Shown here: positions 1 to 7,654 of the stretch, piece after piece | Numbering within the stretch: the stretch's first letter is position 1 | Layout of the letters: each line of letters starts with the position of its first letter | From: Bacillus sp. T3 | Lineage (GTDB): Bacteria; Bacillota; Bacilli; Bacillales; Cytobacillaceae | Length of the DNA stretch: 64,000 nt | NCBI RefSeq assembly: GCF_033449965.1 | Contig: NZ_CP137761.1 | Span: forward strand, 4,030,001 to 4,094,000 | Direction of reading: 5' to 3' | The notes under the pieces: model-generated | What the model was told of the DNA's origin: nothing | Database searches by the model: none | Seen by the model: only the letters and a program-made list of their open reading frames with translations | Position numbers and translations under genes: made by a program

Positions 1-2
1 CG

Positions 3-98
3 ATTGAGTGGAGCTCTGTTCAACCAGATAAAAATTATAAAGAGCAATTAGAAAAACATATCCATGAACTAATGCTATTTCATGTTTATGAAAATTGA
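3..98 (+). CDS. C-terminal end of an unidentified protein (5' truncated)
   Basis: An open frame enters from the left window edge and ends at a TGA at 96-98, giving the last 31 residues of a protein that ends in HVYEN. The fragment is rich in Lys, Glu and His and shows no motif that I recognise. It lies 92 bases upstream of msmX on the same strand, so it may be the neighbour preceding that gene. It could also be chance, because only about 95 bases are visible. Confidence 0.4.
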   Translation: MEWSSVQPDKNYKEQLEKHIHELMLFHVYEN

Positions 99-190
99 CT
101 TCCATGTCAAACGGCCAACCACTAGGAAAAAATAATAAAGTTTCGATAAACTAAAAAGGGAAATATCATCATAATCGTGGAGACAAAACA

Positions 191-1289
191 ATGGCTGAAT
201 TAAAACTAAAACATATTTATAAAATTTACGATAATAATGTAACTGCCGTAACAGACTTTAATCTTCATATTCAAGATAAAGAATTTATCGTGTTTGTAGG
301 CCCGTCAGGCTGTGGGAAGTCAACTACATTACGGATGGTCAGCCGGCTTGGAAGAAATCTCAAAAGGTGATTTTTATATTGATGGAAAACGAGTAAACAA
401 TGTTGCACCAAAAGATCGGGATATTGCCATGGTCTTTCAAAACTATGCCCTTTACCCACATATGACTGTGTATGATAATATGGCTTTTGGATTAAAGCAG
501 CGCAAATTTCCAAAAGCTGAAATTGATAATAGAGTTTTGGAAGCAGCAAAAATTCTCGGCCTTGAAGATTTTTTAAAGCGAAAACCAAAGGCACTTTCAG
601 GTGGACAGCGTCAACGGGTTGCATTAGGTCGGGCAATTGTTCGTGATGCTAAAGTATTCTTAATGGACGAGCCTCTGTCAAACCTCGATGCGAAGCTCCG
701 TGTCCAAATGCGGGCGGAAATTGCCAAGCTCCATCAACGTCTTCAAACTACAACAATCTATGTGACACATGATCAGACAGAAGCGATGACGATGGCAACT
801 CGTCTAGTTGTTATGAAGGATGGAATTATTCAACAGGTTGGTGCACCTAAGGAAGTATACGAGAATCCGGAAAACATATTTGTCGCTGGCTTCATCGGTT
901 CACCTGCGATGAACTTCTTCAAAGGTAAAATTGAAGATGGATTCTTCAAAATTGGTGCTGAAGAACTTACTATTCCCGAAGGAAAAATGAAAATGCTACG
1001 TCAACAGGGTTGTATTGGCAAGGCTACCATCTTTGGTATTCGTCCTGAGGATATCCATAATGAGCCTGTTTTCGTTAATGCTCCAGAAAATACTAAATTC
1101 ACTTCTACAGTTGAAGTTGCAGAATTAACTGGTGCTGAATCAATGATATATGCTAAATTAGCAGATCAAGAATATGTTGCTCGCCTTGATTCAAGGAGTG
1201 ATTTTAAACCTGGAGAAAAGCTTGAGCTTACATTTGATATGAATAAGGCACATTTCTTTGATGCCCAAACAGAATTACGTATTCGATAA
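191..1289 (+). CDS. msmX: Carbohydrate ABC transporter ATP-binding protein, MsmX/UgpC type (frameshifted as sequenced)
   Basis: This is the cytoplasmic ATPase that energises sugar ABC importers; in B. subtilis MsmX is shared by several sugar permeases. The ATG at 191 opens MAELKLKHIYK and the Walker A motif GPSGCGKST follows at about residue 37. Around position 341 the frame breaks: the expected MVAGLEEISKGDF is read only if one base is dropped from GGTCAGCC. Beyond it come the Q-loop, the signature LSGGQ, Walker B FLMDEP, the switch His in THD, and a C-terminal TOBE-like domain with GIRPEDIH. Correcting one base gives 365 residues, the usual MsmX length. No sugar permease or binding protein is adjacent, as expected for a shared ATPase. 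The family is certain. Whether the shift is real is doubtful. Confidence 0.88.
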
Positions 1290-1294
1290 AGAAC

Positions 1295-1413
1295 AAAAGC
1301 GCAAGCGCCTTGACCAGCCTCGACAAGCATAAGACGCTCCTGGATAGAAGGCGTTCTTTGCCTTCAATTCAGGAGTGGCTTATGACCTCGAGAGGCTAGG
1401 CGCTGGAGCTGGA
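1295..1413. repeat. Bacillus intergenic palindromic repeat, type A
   Basis: About 119 bases form an imperfect inverted repeat. The outer arms are AAGCGCAAGCGCCTTG and its partner ending AGGCGCTGGAGC. The inner arms include GCATAAGACG against TGGCTTATGACC. A second divergent copy in the opposite orientation lies inside the 45.7 kb repeat. It has no ORF and would fold into a long hairpin if transcribed. From memory, related elements are common between genes in Bacillus-group genomes. Confidence 0.7.
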
Positions 1414-1470
1414 TGCCGAGAACGTATACGGTTATCCACACCCTGTACCATTTTTAATTTCCTAGACAAT

Positions 1471-1509
1471 AAAAAATCAGGTCCAGCTGAATAGCTTGGG
1501 CCTGTTTTT
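1471..1509. terminator. Bidirectional intrinsic terminator between msmX and the zinc-ribbon gene
   Basis: A stem built from CAGGTCCAGCT and AGCTTGGGCCTG is flanked by A-rich sequence on the left and TTTTTA on the right. It can therefore stop msmX rightwards and the converging gene leftwards. It overlaps the stop codon of the latter by two bases. Confidence 0.8.
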
Positions 1510-1750
1510 ACTCCTGAATAAACTTTATTTCGTTACGACCACAATGGATACAACTCATTAAATGCGGACATTGATTTTTAGAAAATGTATTAGGATAACC
1601 ATCCTCTAGCTTTAAATCGTCAATTTCCATATACGGACTATAATCATCATAAAAATCCATAATCCTTCCACTATCATCCATCGTAGCACCGCAATTGGGA
1701 CATTGATACGTAACAGCTTCAAACCCGTTGCAATTCGGACATATTCCCAT
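1508..1750 (-). CDS. Small zinc-ribbon-like protein, function unknown
   Basis: The 80-residue protein has three cysteine pairs: CPNCNG near the N-terminus, CPNCGA about residue 18, and CPHLMSC followed by HCG near the C-terminus. This suggests one or two structural zinc sites, and the middle is acidic (DFYDDYSPYMEIDD). I chose the ATG at 1750 because AGAAAGG lies nine bases upstream. The TTG at 1759 would overlap this ribosome binding site. The gene converges on msmX and shares its terminator. No specific family is recognised; a nucleic-acid-binding or redox role would be guesswork. Confidence 0.7.
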   Translation of the reverse strand: MGICPNCNGFEAVTYQCPNCGATMDDSGRIMDFYDDYSPYMEIDDLKLEDGYPNTFSKNQCPHLMSCIHCGRNEIKFIQE

Positions 1751-1854
1751 AAGCGTCAACCTTTCTCAACCATTTAGCTATAGTGTTTCACCTTTTTTAG
1801 CGCTTATGTATTAATTAGAGTACTCATAGAGGAATAAATTAACAATTTGAAATT

Positions 1855-1884
1855 CGAATATAACTTAAAAAAATAACCATAATA
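1855..1884 (+). promoter_or_regulatory. Probable sigma-G (or sigma-F) promoter of the SASP gene
   Basis: CGAATA at 1855-1860 and CATAATA at 1878-1884 are separated by 17 bases. They match the forespore consensus (TGAATA, then CATnnTA) at the right spacing. The next gene is a SASP, a classic sigma-G target. Confidence 0.6.
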
Positions 1885-1916
1885 TCATTAAACAACAAAC
1901 AAGTAATCATCAAGAC

Positions 1917-1974
1917 GGGTTAACCACAGTGGTGCAGATAAATATCTGCGGTTGGTGCAACTCCAGCTTAACCC
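1917..1974 (+). other. Structured 5' leader of the SASP mRNA
   Basis: GGGTTAA at 1917-1923 can pair with TTAACCC at 1968-1974. Inside is a perfect short hairpin, GCAGATA/TATCTGC (1934-1949). The element lies wholly between the predicted promoter and the ribosome binding site. It is not followed by a T-run, so it is not a simple terminator. I recognise no known riboswitch in it. A role in mRNA stability or translation is inference. Confidence 0.4.
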
Positions 1975-2004
1975 CCAAAAAAATTTTATGAGGAGATGAT
2001 TTTA

Positions 2005-2208
2005 ATGAGTAACCGTAGCAATTCCTCAAACAATTTACTTGTACCTGGTGTAGAGCAAGCACTAGACCAAATGAAGTATGAAATCGCAACTGAATTTGGT
2101 GTTCAATTAGGTGCTGACACAACTTCTCGTGCCAATGGAAGCGTTGGTGGAGAAATTACGAAACGTTTAGTTTCAATGGCTCAACAACAACTTAGCGGCC
2201 AGTTCTAA
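2005..2208 (+). CDS. Alpha/beta-type small acid-soluble spore protein (SASP)
   Basis: This abundant forespore protein coats spore DNA, switches it towards an A-like form and protects it from UV, and is degraded at germination. The 67-residue protein contains the two conserved blocks of the family: ALDQMKYEIATEFGV, which includes the GPR protease cleavage region (E-I-A/E-F), and the C-terminal block GSVGGEITKRLV. The start is the ATG at 2005, nine bases downstream of AGGAGA; the ATG at 1996 lies inside that site. The gene is monocistronic, with a forespore-type promoter upstream and a strong terminator after it. The exact paralogue (SspA, B, C or D type) cannot be told apart. Confidence 0.95.
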   Translation: MSNRSNSSNNLLVPGVEQALDQMKYEIATEFGVQLGADTTSRANGSVGGEITKRLVSMAQQQLSGQF

Positions 2209-2242
2209 CATTATTTGACCCAAAAACAGAATAAATATGGCT

Positions 2243-2274
2243 AAAGCCCCATTCAGCAATGAATGGGGCTTTTC
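2243..2274 (+). terminator. Terminator of the SASP gene
   Basis: A perfect 12-base-pair stem, AAAGCCCCATTC and GAATGGGGCTTT, has a six-base loop and runs into TTTT. Confidence 0.9.
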
Positions 2275-2301
2275 GATGAAATAGCAAGAAGTTTCAAATT
2301 C

Positions 2302-2331
2302 AAAAAAGCCTGCTTGCTCGTGAGCAAACAG
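2302..2331 (-). terminator. Terminator of the small membrane-peptide gene
   Basis: Read on the minus strand, CTGTTTGCTC and GAGCAAGCAG form a 9-10 base-pair stem followed by GCTTTTTT. It lies directly after the stop codon at 2333. Confidence 0.7.
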
Positions 2332-2332
2332 T

Positions 2333-2422
2333 TTATGAGGGTTTTTTAACAAGTGCATTAACAATAAAATAACAAAGCACCATAACGCTAGCAATTGCAA
2401 GAGTAATTGAAAAATCCTCCAC
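2333..2422 (-). CDS. 29-residue single-span membrane peptide
   Basis: A GTG at 2422 is preceded, seven bases away, by a perfect AGGAGG. It opens a 29-residue frame beginning MEDFSITLAIASVM. Residues 5-24 are one continuous hydrophobic helix, and the peptide ends in the basic tail KKPS. A terminator follows the stop at once. The layout (strong ribosome binding site, acidic N-terminus, one helix, own terminator) is that of a real small protein. I know no family for it; its neighbour is a SASP gene, but no sporulation signal was found here. Confidence 0.55.
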   Translation of the reverse strand: MEDFSITLAIASVMVLCYFIVNALVKKPS

Positions 2423-2532
2423 TGTCGCCCCTCCTAACCTTTTACTGACAAAATAACAATTTAAATATATCATATAGATATAAGAAACAAAGGGCTGTTT
2501 TGTAAAAATTGTGACACGGATGTGAATGTTTT

Positions 2533-3153
2533 GTGAACATAAGTATACTTGGAGCAACCGGCCGTGTAGGTTCATTGATTTTGTCGAAAGCACTAAAAGA
2601 TGGACATGAAGTACAGGCACTTGTTCGTAATAGTGGAATAATTCCTTTCCAACATCCTAAGCTAAAATGGGTGATTGGCAACGCCTTGGACAAGGAGCAC
2701 ATCAACGAAGTATTGCGGGATGTGGATCTAGTCATTAGTGCCTTAAATACGGATGGAAATTCCACCCTATCAAGAGCAGTACCGATTATCATTGATACAA
2801 TGAAAATCAGTGGAATTTCTCGAATTGTTACAATTGGGACGGCAGGAATCCTTCAATCACGACTACCGCCAGAGCTTTACCGGTTTCAATCAACCGAATC
2901 TAGAAATCGATCGACTAAGGCTGCTGAAGACCACCTTTTAGCCTATCATCAGCTAAAAGAATCTAATCTAGACTGGACAGTTGTTTGTCCGACCTATTTA
3001 CCCGATGGGAACCAAACTGGCAGCTATCGGACCGAAAAAGATTTTCTTCCTTATGAAGGCCTTTCCATTTCCACTGCTGACACAGCAGAATTTGCTTACA
3101 ACCAATTATTTTCATCAAAATTTCTAAAGTGCCGGGTTGGAATTACTTACTAA
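2533..3153 (+). CDS. NAD(P)-binding NmrA/SDR-like protein
   Basis: This 206-residue Rossmann-fold protein belongs to the NAD(P)H-binding/NmrA group of atypical short-chain dehydrogenases. The N-terminus MNISILGATGRVGSLI carries the GxxGxxG dinucleotide motif. VIGNALD, VDLVISAL and SRIVTIGTAGIL follow in the usual order, and DWTVVCPTYLPDG is typical of the substrate side. No YxxxK catalytic pair stands out, so it may be a redox sensor or a reductase of unknown substrate. The start is a GTG at 2533 with a weak ribosome binding site. It is monocistronic. Confidence 0.85.
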   Translation: MNISILGATGRVGSLILSKALKDGHEVQALVRNSGIIPFQHPKLKWVIGNALDKEHINEVLRDVDLVISALNTDGNSTLSRAVPIIIDTMKISGISRIVTIGTAGILQSRLPPELYRFQSTESRNRSTKAAEDHLLAYHQLKESNLDWTVVCPTYLPDGNQTGSYRTEKDFLPYEGLSISTADTAEFAYNQLFSSKFLKCRVGITY

Positions 3154-3163
3154 AGGGAATACA

Positions 3164-3196
3164 AAAATCCAGTTCTCATATAAGGAACTGGATTTA
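3164..3196. terminator. Bidirectional terminator
   Basis: AATCCAGTTC (3166-3175) and GAACTGGATT (3185-3194) form a perfect 10-base-pair stem, with A-rich sequence to the left and TTTAAAT to the right. It separates converging genes. Confidence 0.75.
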
Positions 3197-3208
3197 AATA
3201 TTTCTTCT

Positions 3209-3694
3209 TTATTCACTTTTCCTAGTTCTAACCAATTCTTCAAAGGTCTCTAAGGCGGCTTTTTCATCAAAGCTGCTGAAGATTCGGTAAAAATTGTAGT
3301 CTAGAATCCGGTAATGTGAGCTGATTAAATTTTGTTGGAGAATGAACCCATTTTTTTGGTCCATTTCCCTCCACCAAACTTTTCCGCCAAGCGTTTTTTG
3401 CTTGCGTAAATCAATCCCTTCACGGGCAATCGTTTCTAATACCTCTAACGGGTCATTCCCCAATAAAAATTGAACCATCTCAGTTTCTCGAAATAGAGCA
3501 CAAACCGTCACAACGGTTGACCAACTTGCAGTCGTTCTTCTCTTTTCAATCTGGACAAGCGTTTTTTTAGAAAGGCCAATAATTTCAGCCATTTTATCTT
3601 GGGTATAGCCAGCTTCTGTTCGGATTAATTGCATTTTTTCAGACACTTTTTGGATCATTTCTTCCCTTGTCACAGCAAACTCATCCTCTTTCAT
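3209..3694 (-). CDS. XRE-family transcriptional regulator
   Basis: This DNA-binding protein of about 160 residues has a Cro/CI helix-turn-helix at roughly residues 17-50 (MQLIRTEAGYTQDKMAEIIGLSK...IEKRR). About 100 residues follow that I cannot assign, ending in an acidic helical tail. The frame opens at the ATG at 3694, but the Shine-Dalgarno there (AAAGGA) abuts the codon. A GTG at 3673 with AGAGGA ten bases upstream is an equally good start. The gene stands alone between converging and diverging units, so no target is suggested by context. Confidence 0.85.
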   Translation of the reverse strand: MKEDEFAVTREEMIQKVSEKMQLIRTEAGYTQDKMAEIIGLSKKTLVQIEKRRTTASWSTVVTVCALFRETEMVQFLLGNDPLEVLETIAREGIDLRKQKTLGGKVWWREMDQKNGFILQQNLISSHYRILDYNFYRIFSSFDEKAALETFEELVRTRKSE

Positions 3695-3754
3695 TCCTTT
3701 TGTGTAATTTTACACCAAAGTAAGAAGAATTGAAACCCAAACAATAAGCGCTAA

Positions 3755-3914
3755 TTATTTATTTAAGGAAGTCGGTTGGCAGTTTGATTGGCTACAGTTT
3801 TTTTGAACCGAACAGGCAGCGCATTTACCTTGTTTGGATTTATTAATAAATCGTACCAATGCAAAAGCCGGCATATCCAAAAATCGCTCCACCAATAAGA
3901 AAATTAACAAGCAT
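3755..3914 (-). CDS. FeoB-associated Cys-rich membrane protein (frameshifted as sequenced)
   Basis: Downstream of feoB, an ATG at 3914 with GGAGAGGA in front opens MLVNFLIGGAIFGYAGF, one membrane helix. The frame then breaks at the A-run 3863-3866 (T-run on the coding strand). Dropping one base continues it as ALVRFINKSKQGKCAACS and then QKNCSQSNCQ, ending at 3755. The corrected protein has 52 residues: one helix followed by a Cys-rich tail with CAAC and CxxxxxC. That is the pattern of the small proteins annotated next to FeoB in Firmicutes and thought to assist ferrous iron uptake. Position, RBS and pattern all agree. Confidence 0.75.
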
Positions 3915-3934
3915 TCCCGTCCTCTCCAATCAGG

Positions 3935-3962
3935 AAAACAAAAGCGTCCAGACTAGACGCTG
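3935..3962 (-). terminator. Weak terminator or attenuator after feoB
   Basis: On the minus strand AGCGTC and GACGCT form a six-base-pair stem followed by TTTTGTTTT. It lies between the feoB stop and the FeoB-associated gene, so it could reduce read-through into the latter. Confidence 0.5.
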
Positions 3963-3974
3963 TTGTCATTATTT

Positions 3975-5966
3975 TTAAAAACCGAACAATTTCCCGCCTT
4001 GATATATGAGCAAGCTAATCATGTAGGCAACTACTAATGCGTAGCCAATTGAAAAAGCAGTCCATTTTTTCGATAGCGTTTCTTTATAAATCGTTGCTAC
4101 TGTAGCAAGACATGGAATATACAATAATATAAAGACCATAAAGCTATAAGCAGAAAGCGGTGTAAATTGCTGCGCAACAATTCCTTGTAGTCCTGCATTG
4201 TCTGGTACAAAATAAATAATATTCATCGTTGAAATAATCGCTTCTTTAGCGAGGAACCCAGTAATTAGGGAAGCCCCAGCCTGCCACGTTCCAAAACCGA
4301 TTGGTTCAAAGATTGGGGCAAAAATACCGCCAATTGCGGCTAAGAAACTGTGATCCATATCTACATTTAAACCATTTGGTCCAGCGTATGCGAGTAGCCA
4401 AATAAGAACAGATCCTGCAAAAATAAATGTTCCAGCTTTTCGAATAAAACCTTTCCCTTTTTCCCAAGTACTTCTCCATATAGCTTGTAGCTGTGGAGCA
4501 CGGTAAGGGGGCAATTCAATTACAAACAGAGACGTTTCTCCCTTTAAAATTGTTTTTGAAAAAACAGTTGCTAAGATTAGCGCAATTGCAATCCCTAATA
4601 TATACAGTGACAATACAACAAAAGCCTTATACTGTACGAAGAACGCACCAACAAACAGGGCGTAAACAGGAAGCCGCGCTGAGCATGACATTAATGGAGT
4701 TAAGAGAATCGTTAATAAGCGTTCCTTCGGTGTTTCAATCGTTCTTGCGGCCATGATACCAGGTACATTGCACCCAAACCCTATCATCATCGGGATAAAA
4801 GCCTTCCCATTTAAGCCGACTGATTCCATAATACGGTCCATTACAAGTGCAACACGAGCCATATATCCTGAATCCTCTAAAATAGAAATAAATAAGAACA
4901 AAATAAAAATTTGCGGTACAAACACAAGGACCCCACCAACACCGGCGACAATCCCATCTAATATAAGAGCCTTAATAAAGCTAGATGCACCGATTGCATT
5001 TAGCACCGTTTCAATTCCTGTTGTAATCGGACCTGAAATAATGGCATCTAACGCATCTGATAATGGAAAGCCCAGCCAATCAAAAGTCAGCATGAATAGC
5101 AAATACATGACAACGAAAAAGATTGGCATACCGATGTATTTATTCGTAACAATTTTATCGACTCGTTCACTTAAAGGAATGATTTGCTTTTCAGCTCGTT
5201 TTGTCGCGGCTTGGACCATTTTTTCAATCGCTATACGACGTTGACGATAAATATAGTGTTCAAGCGATTCATCTGTCACTAACCCTTGTACTGATGCAAT
5301 AAATTCATCAACCTTTTCTTGTCCAAGAATTCCAACTAAATATTTTTTCACATATCCATTGCCCTCAATGAGCTGTATTGTTAACCATCTAGGTGAATGA
5401 AGCGTTTTATCTTTAAGTACCGAACTAAAGGAAAAAATCTTATTTTCAATATCTTTTCCATAGGATACGATATTCATATTTAAAGCAGCCTCATGGTCAT
5501 CGGTGATGATTTGCGACAATTGTTCGCAGCCGTTCCCGTTCCTAGCAATAACTGGGATTACCGGAACACCTAGTAAGGAGGATAAAGCCTTGGAATCAAC
5601 ATCAATGCCGCGATTCTTTGCTACATCACCCATATTTAAACCAATAACAACGGGCTTTCCGTATTCTAACAATTGAATCGTAAGATGTAAATTTCGCTCC
5701 AGCTGTGACGCGTCTAGAATATTTAAGATTCGATCACTTTCACCTGTTAACAAAAAGTCCGTTACAACACCCTCGTCACGTGACAGCGGACTTAATGTAT
5801 AAATTCCAGGCAAATCTATTAATAAATCATGATTATTTTTAAACTTTCCAACTTTCTTTTCAACGGTTACACCGCTCCAGTTCCCAACATACTCGTATGA
5901 GCCTGTTAAGTTGTTAAACAGTGATGTTTTTCCTGTATTGGGATTCCCCAACAGTGCAATATCCAT
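3975..5966 (-). CDS. feoB: Ferrous iron transporter FeoB
   Basis: FeoB is the GTP-dependent Fe2+ uptake permease of the cytoplasmic membrane. The 663-residue product has the N-terminal G domain with G1 GNPNTGKTS (residues 7-15), G3 DLPG and G4 NMGD. A helical GDI-like region follows, then the polytopic membrane domain with two gate halves (SGYMARVALVMDR and CNVPGIMAAR; LLTPLMSCSARLPVY). The length is normal. The ATG overlaps the feoA stop by one base (TAATG), implying translational coupling. Two Fur-like boxes lie upstream of feoA, so expression should rise under iron starvation. Confidence 0.97.
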   Translation of the reverse strand: MDIALLGNPNTGKTSLFNNLTGSYEYVGNWSGVTVEKKVGKFKNNHDLLIDLPGIYTLSPLSRDEGVVTDFLLTGESDRILNILDASQLERNLHLTIQLLEYGKPVVIGLNMGDVAKNRGIDVDSKALSSLLGVPVIPVIARNGNGCEQLSQIITDDHEAALNMNIVSYGKDIENKIFSFSSVLKDKTLHSPRWLTIQLIEGNGYVKKYLVGILGQEKVDEFIASVQGLVTDESLEHYIYRQRRIAIEKMVQAATKRAEKQIIPLSERVDKIVTNKYIGMPIFFVVMYLLFMLTFDWLGFPLSDALDAIISGPITTGIETVLNAIGASSFIKALILDGIVAGVGGVLVFVPQIFILFLFISILEDSGYMARVALVMDRIMESVGLNGKAFIPMMIGFGCNVPGIMAARTIETPKERLLTILLTPLMSCSARLPVYALFVGAFFVQYKAFVVLSLYILGIAIALILATVFSKTILKGETSLFVIELPPYRAPQLQAIWRSTWEKGKGFIRKAGTFIFAGSVLIWLLAYAGPNGLNVDMDHSFLAAIGGIFAPIFEPIGFGTWQAGASLITGFLAKEAIISTMNIIYFVPDNAGLQGIVAQQFTPLSAYSFMVFILLYIPCLATVATIYKETLSKKWTAFSIGYALVVAYMISLLIYQGGKLFGF

Positions 5967-6193
5967 TAGACGACCTTCTCCACTTTAATTTGACATGCTT
6001 CCTTTCGGCGAATGCCAACACATTGACCACAGGATTCCACCATAACAGGACCACCAAACGGCATGATGCATTTAATGCATACTTCTGACCCATTTGTGAT
6101 ACCAAAATCCATCAGACGTCTTCTTACTAAATGGTTTGCTCCTGAAAGGTCCATGATCTTTCCTTTTTCTCCTGCCTTTAAAAACCCTAGCAC
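5966..6193 (-). CDS. feoA: Ferrous iron transport accessory protein FeoA
   Basis: This 75-residue SH3-like cytosolic partner of FeoB supports Fe2+ uptake. It starts with GTG at 6193, four bases after GAGGTGG, and reads MLGFLKAGEKGKIMDL. The family pattern 'RRRLMDFGI...G' is clear in the middle. It contains four cysteines (CIKCIM and SCGQCVGI), more than most FeoA proteins, so metal or redox sensing is possible but unproven. It is the first gene of the feoAB unit. Confidence 0.95.
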   Translation of the reverse strand: MLGFLKAGEKGKIMDLSGANHLVRRRLMDFGITNGSEVCIKCIMPFGGPVMVESCGQCVGIRRKEACQIKVEKVV

Positions 6194-6226
6194 GGAACCA
6201 CCTCATCCAAATTAAAAATTATTTGA

Positions 6227-6241
6227 TGATAACTAATCTCA
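6227..6241 (-). promoter_or_regulatory. Possible second Fur box upstream of feoA
   Basis: TGATAACTAATCTCA matches about 11 of the 14 defined positions of the Bacillus 7-1-7 Fur box. It is weaker than the box at 6264 but lies in the same promoter region. Confidence 0.4.
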
Positions 6242-6263
6242 TTATAACGAATTAACTTTCAAA

Positions 6264-6278
6264 TGAGAATGATTATCT
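6264..6278 (-). promoter_or_regulatory. Fur box upstream of feoAB
   Basis: TGAGAATGATTATCT differs from the Bacillus Fur consensus TGATAATnATTATCA at only two positions. It lies about 70 bases before the feoA start, as expected for an iron-repressed uptake operon. Confidence 0.75.
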
Positions 6279-6462
6279 TAACGAATTATGTAAAATGTAA
6301 CAATTTCGTGAATAGTTATTTTGTATCACAAAAATGATTGATTCGTATTAGTGAAAAATACCCATTTTTTTAATTTTACAAAAATTCAAAAGGATTTTGT
6401 CTTTTTTTATCGAATACAACATAATTATTGGACTTTTGTAGGAAGAATGGTGGGACATAAAA

Positions 6463-7602
6463 ATGATTGCTACCCCAAAAAATAAACTACTCGATTTTTT
6501 TATAGATCAAAAGAATAGCATTTTTACTGAATGGGAAAATAGACTACTTATTTCCAGTCAGGATCCGTTTAAAGAAAAGGTACAGCAAAATCGAGAAATT
6601 ATTTACCATACGATTGTTAGTATGTTAACCAAATCCGGTGATGACCTAGAAGATTATTTACGATTCATCGCCAATAAAGTTGGCGAAGAAAGAGTCCTGG
6701 CCAATAGCAATATCGGTGATTTTGTTTATAACGTTAATGTCGGACGCTCCGTCCTATTTCAATATTTATTAAGTTTTCAGGTTCAGTGTACAGATTTTGC
6801 CATTACTATGAACAAAATCAATAATTTTTTTGATAAATTTATCTATTATGCTGTATCACATTATACCGAGGCAAAGGATAAAATCATTGAGGAAAAAAAT
6901 CAATTTATTGATTCAACTCATCAAGACCGTCTAACTTTGCTAGGGCAAATGACCTCTAGTTTTGTCCATGAATTTCGAAATCCACTTACGTCCATACAAG
7001 GGTTCATCCAATTATTAAAAGCTGAATATAAGGAAATGAAATACCTTGATATTATTTCAAGTGAATTAGAACAATTAAACTTTCGAATATCCCAATTTTT
7101 ACTTTTGTCGAAAAAAGAGGTAATCGGCAAAGAAAAAACAGCTTTTTCCTTAAATGCATTAGTTGAGGAGGTTCTATCCTTTCTGTACCCAAGTATATTG
7201 GATAGCAAAGTAAAGGTCCTCAATAATTTAAATTTGGTGGGAGAAATAGAGCTGTATGGTTATGCTGATGAAATTCGACAAGTATTCATAAATATTGTCT
7301 TTAATGCATTAGATGTATTAAGCCAGTATCGTGCTGACCCAACTATTCAAATCAAAGGGTTCAAGCTTGAAAATGACTTCGTAAAAATCTTAGTTTCTAA
7401 TAACGGGCCGATGATTCCCGAGCAACAATTAAATACCATATTCGAACCATTTGTCACTACAAAGAAGCTTGGTACAGGACTTGGATTGTTCGTTTGTAGG
7501 GAAATCATTGAAAAACATAAAGGAAAGCTTGCTTGTCAATCAATTCCTGACCAAACGAGCTTTATCATTACCCTTCCAATCGCCAAATCAAAAGAACAGT
7601 AA
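6463..7602 (+). CDS. Soluble sensor histidine kinase, sporulation-kinase type
   Basis: This 379-residue cytoplasmic two-component kinase has no membrane segment. The first 150 residues (FFIDQKNSIFTEWENRLL...) are all-helical and resemble the N-terminal domain of RsbRD-like stressosome proteins. The HisKA domain follows, with SFVHEFRNPLTSIQGF and the phospho-acceptor His at about residue 169. The HATPase shows N-box FNALDVL, G1 SNNGP, F-box FEPFVTTK and G2 GTGLGLFV. No response regulator is adjacent, as is usual for kinases that feed the Spo0F-Spo0A relay. That destination is inference. The start is the ATG at 6463, preceded by GGTGGG. Confidence 0.85.
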   Translation: MIATPKNKLLDFFIDQKNSIFTEWENRLLISSQDPFKEKVQQNREIIYHTIVSMLTKSGDDLEDYLRFIANKVGEERVLANSNIGDFVYNVNVGRSVLFQYLLSFQVQCTDFAITMNKINNFFDKFIYYAVSHYTEAKDKIIEEKNQFIDSTHQDRLTLLGQMTSSFVHEFRNPLTSIQGFIQLLKAEYKEMKYLDIISSELEQLNFRISQFLLLSKKEVIGKEKTAFSLNALVEEVLSFLYPSILDSKVKVLNNLNLVGEIELYGYADEIRQVFINIVFNALDVLSQYRADPTIQIKGFKLENDFVKILVSNNGPMIPEQQLNTIFEPFVTTKKLGTGLGLFVCREIIEKHKGKLACQSIPDQTSFIITLPIAKSKEQ

Positions 7603-7654
7603 GGGACATTCCTTCCCTTATTAGGTATAACCCATGCTCAGGAAGGAGTTGCTT

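Noticed and set aside
1910..2122. Minus-strand 70-codon frame over the SASP gene
   Set aside because: It is antisense to a certain SASP gene, has no ribosome binding site, and its composition merely mirrors the SASP.
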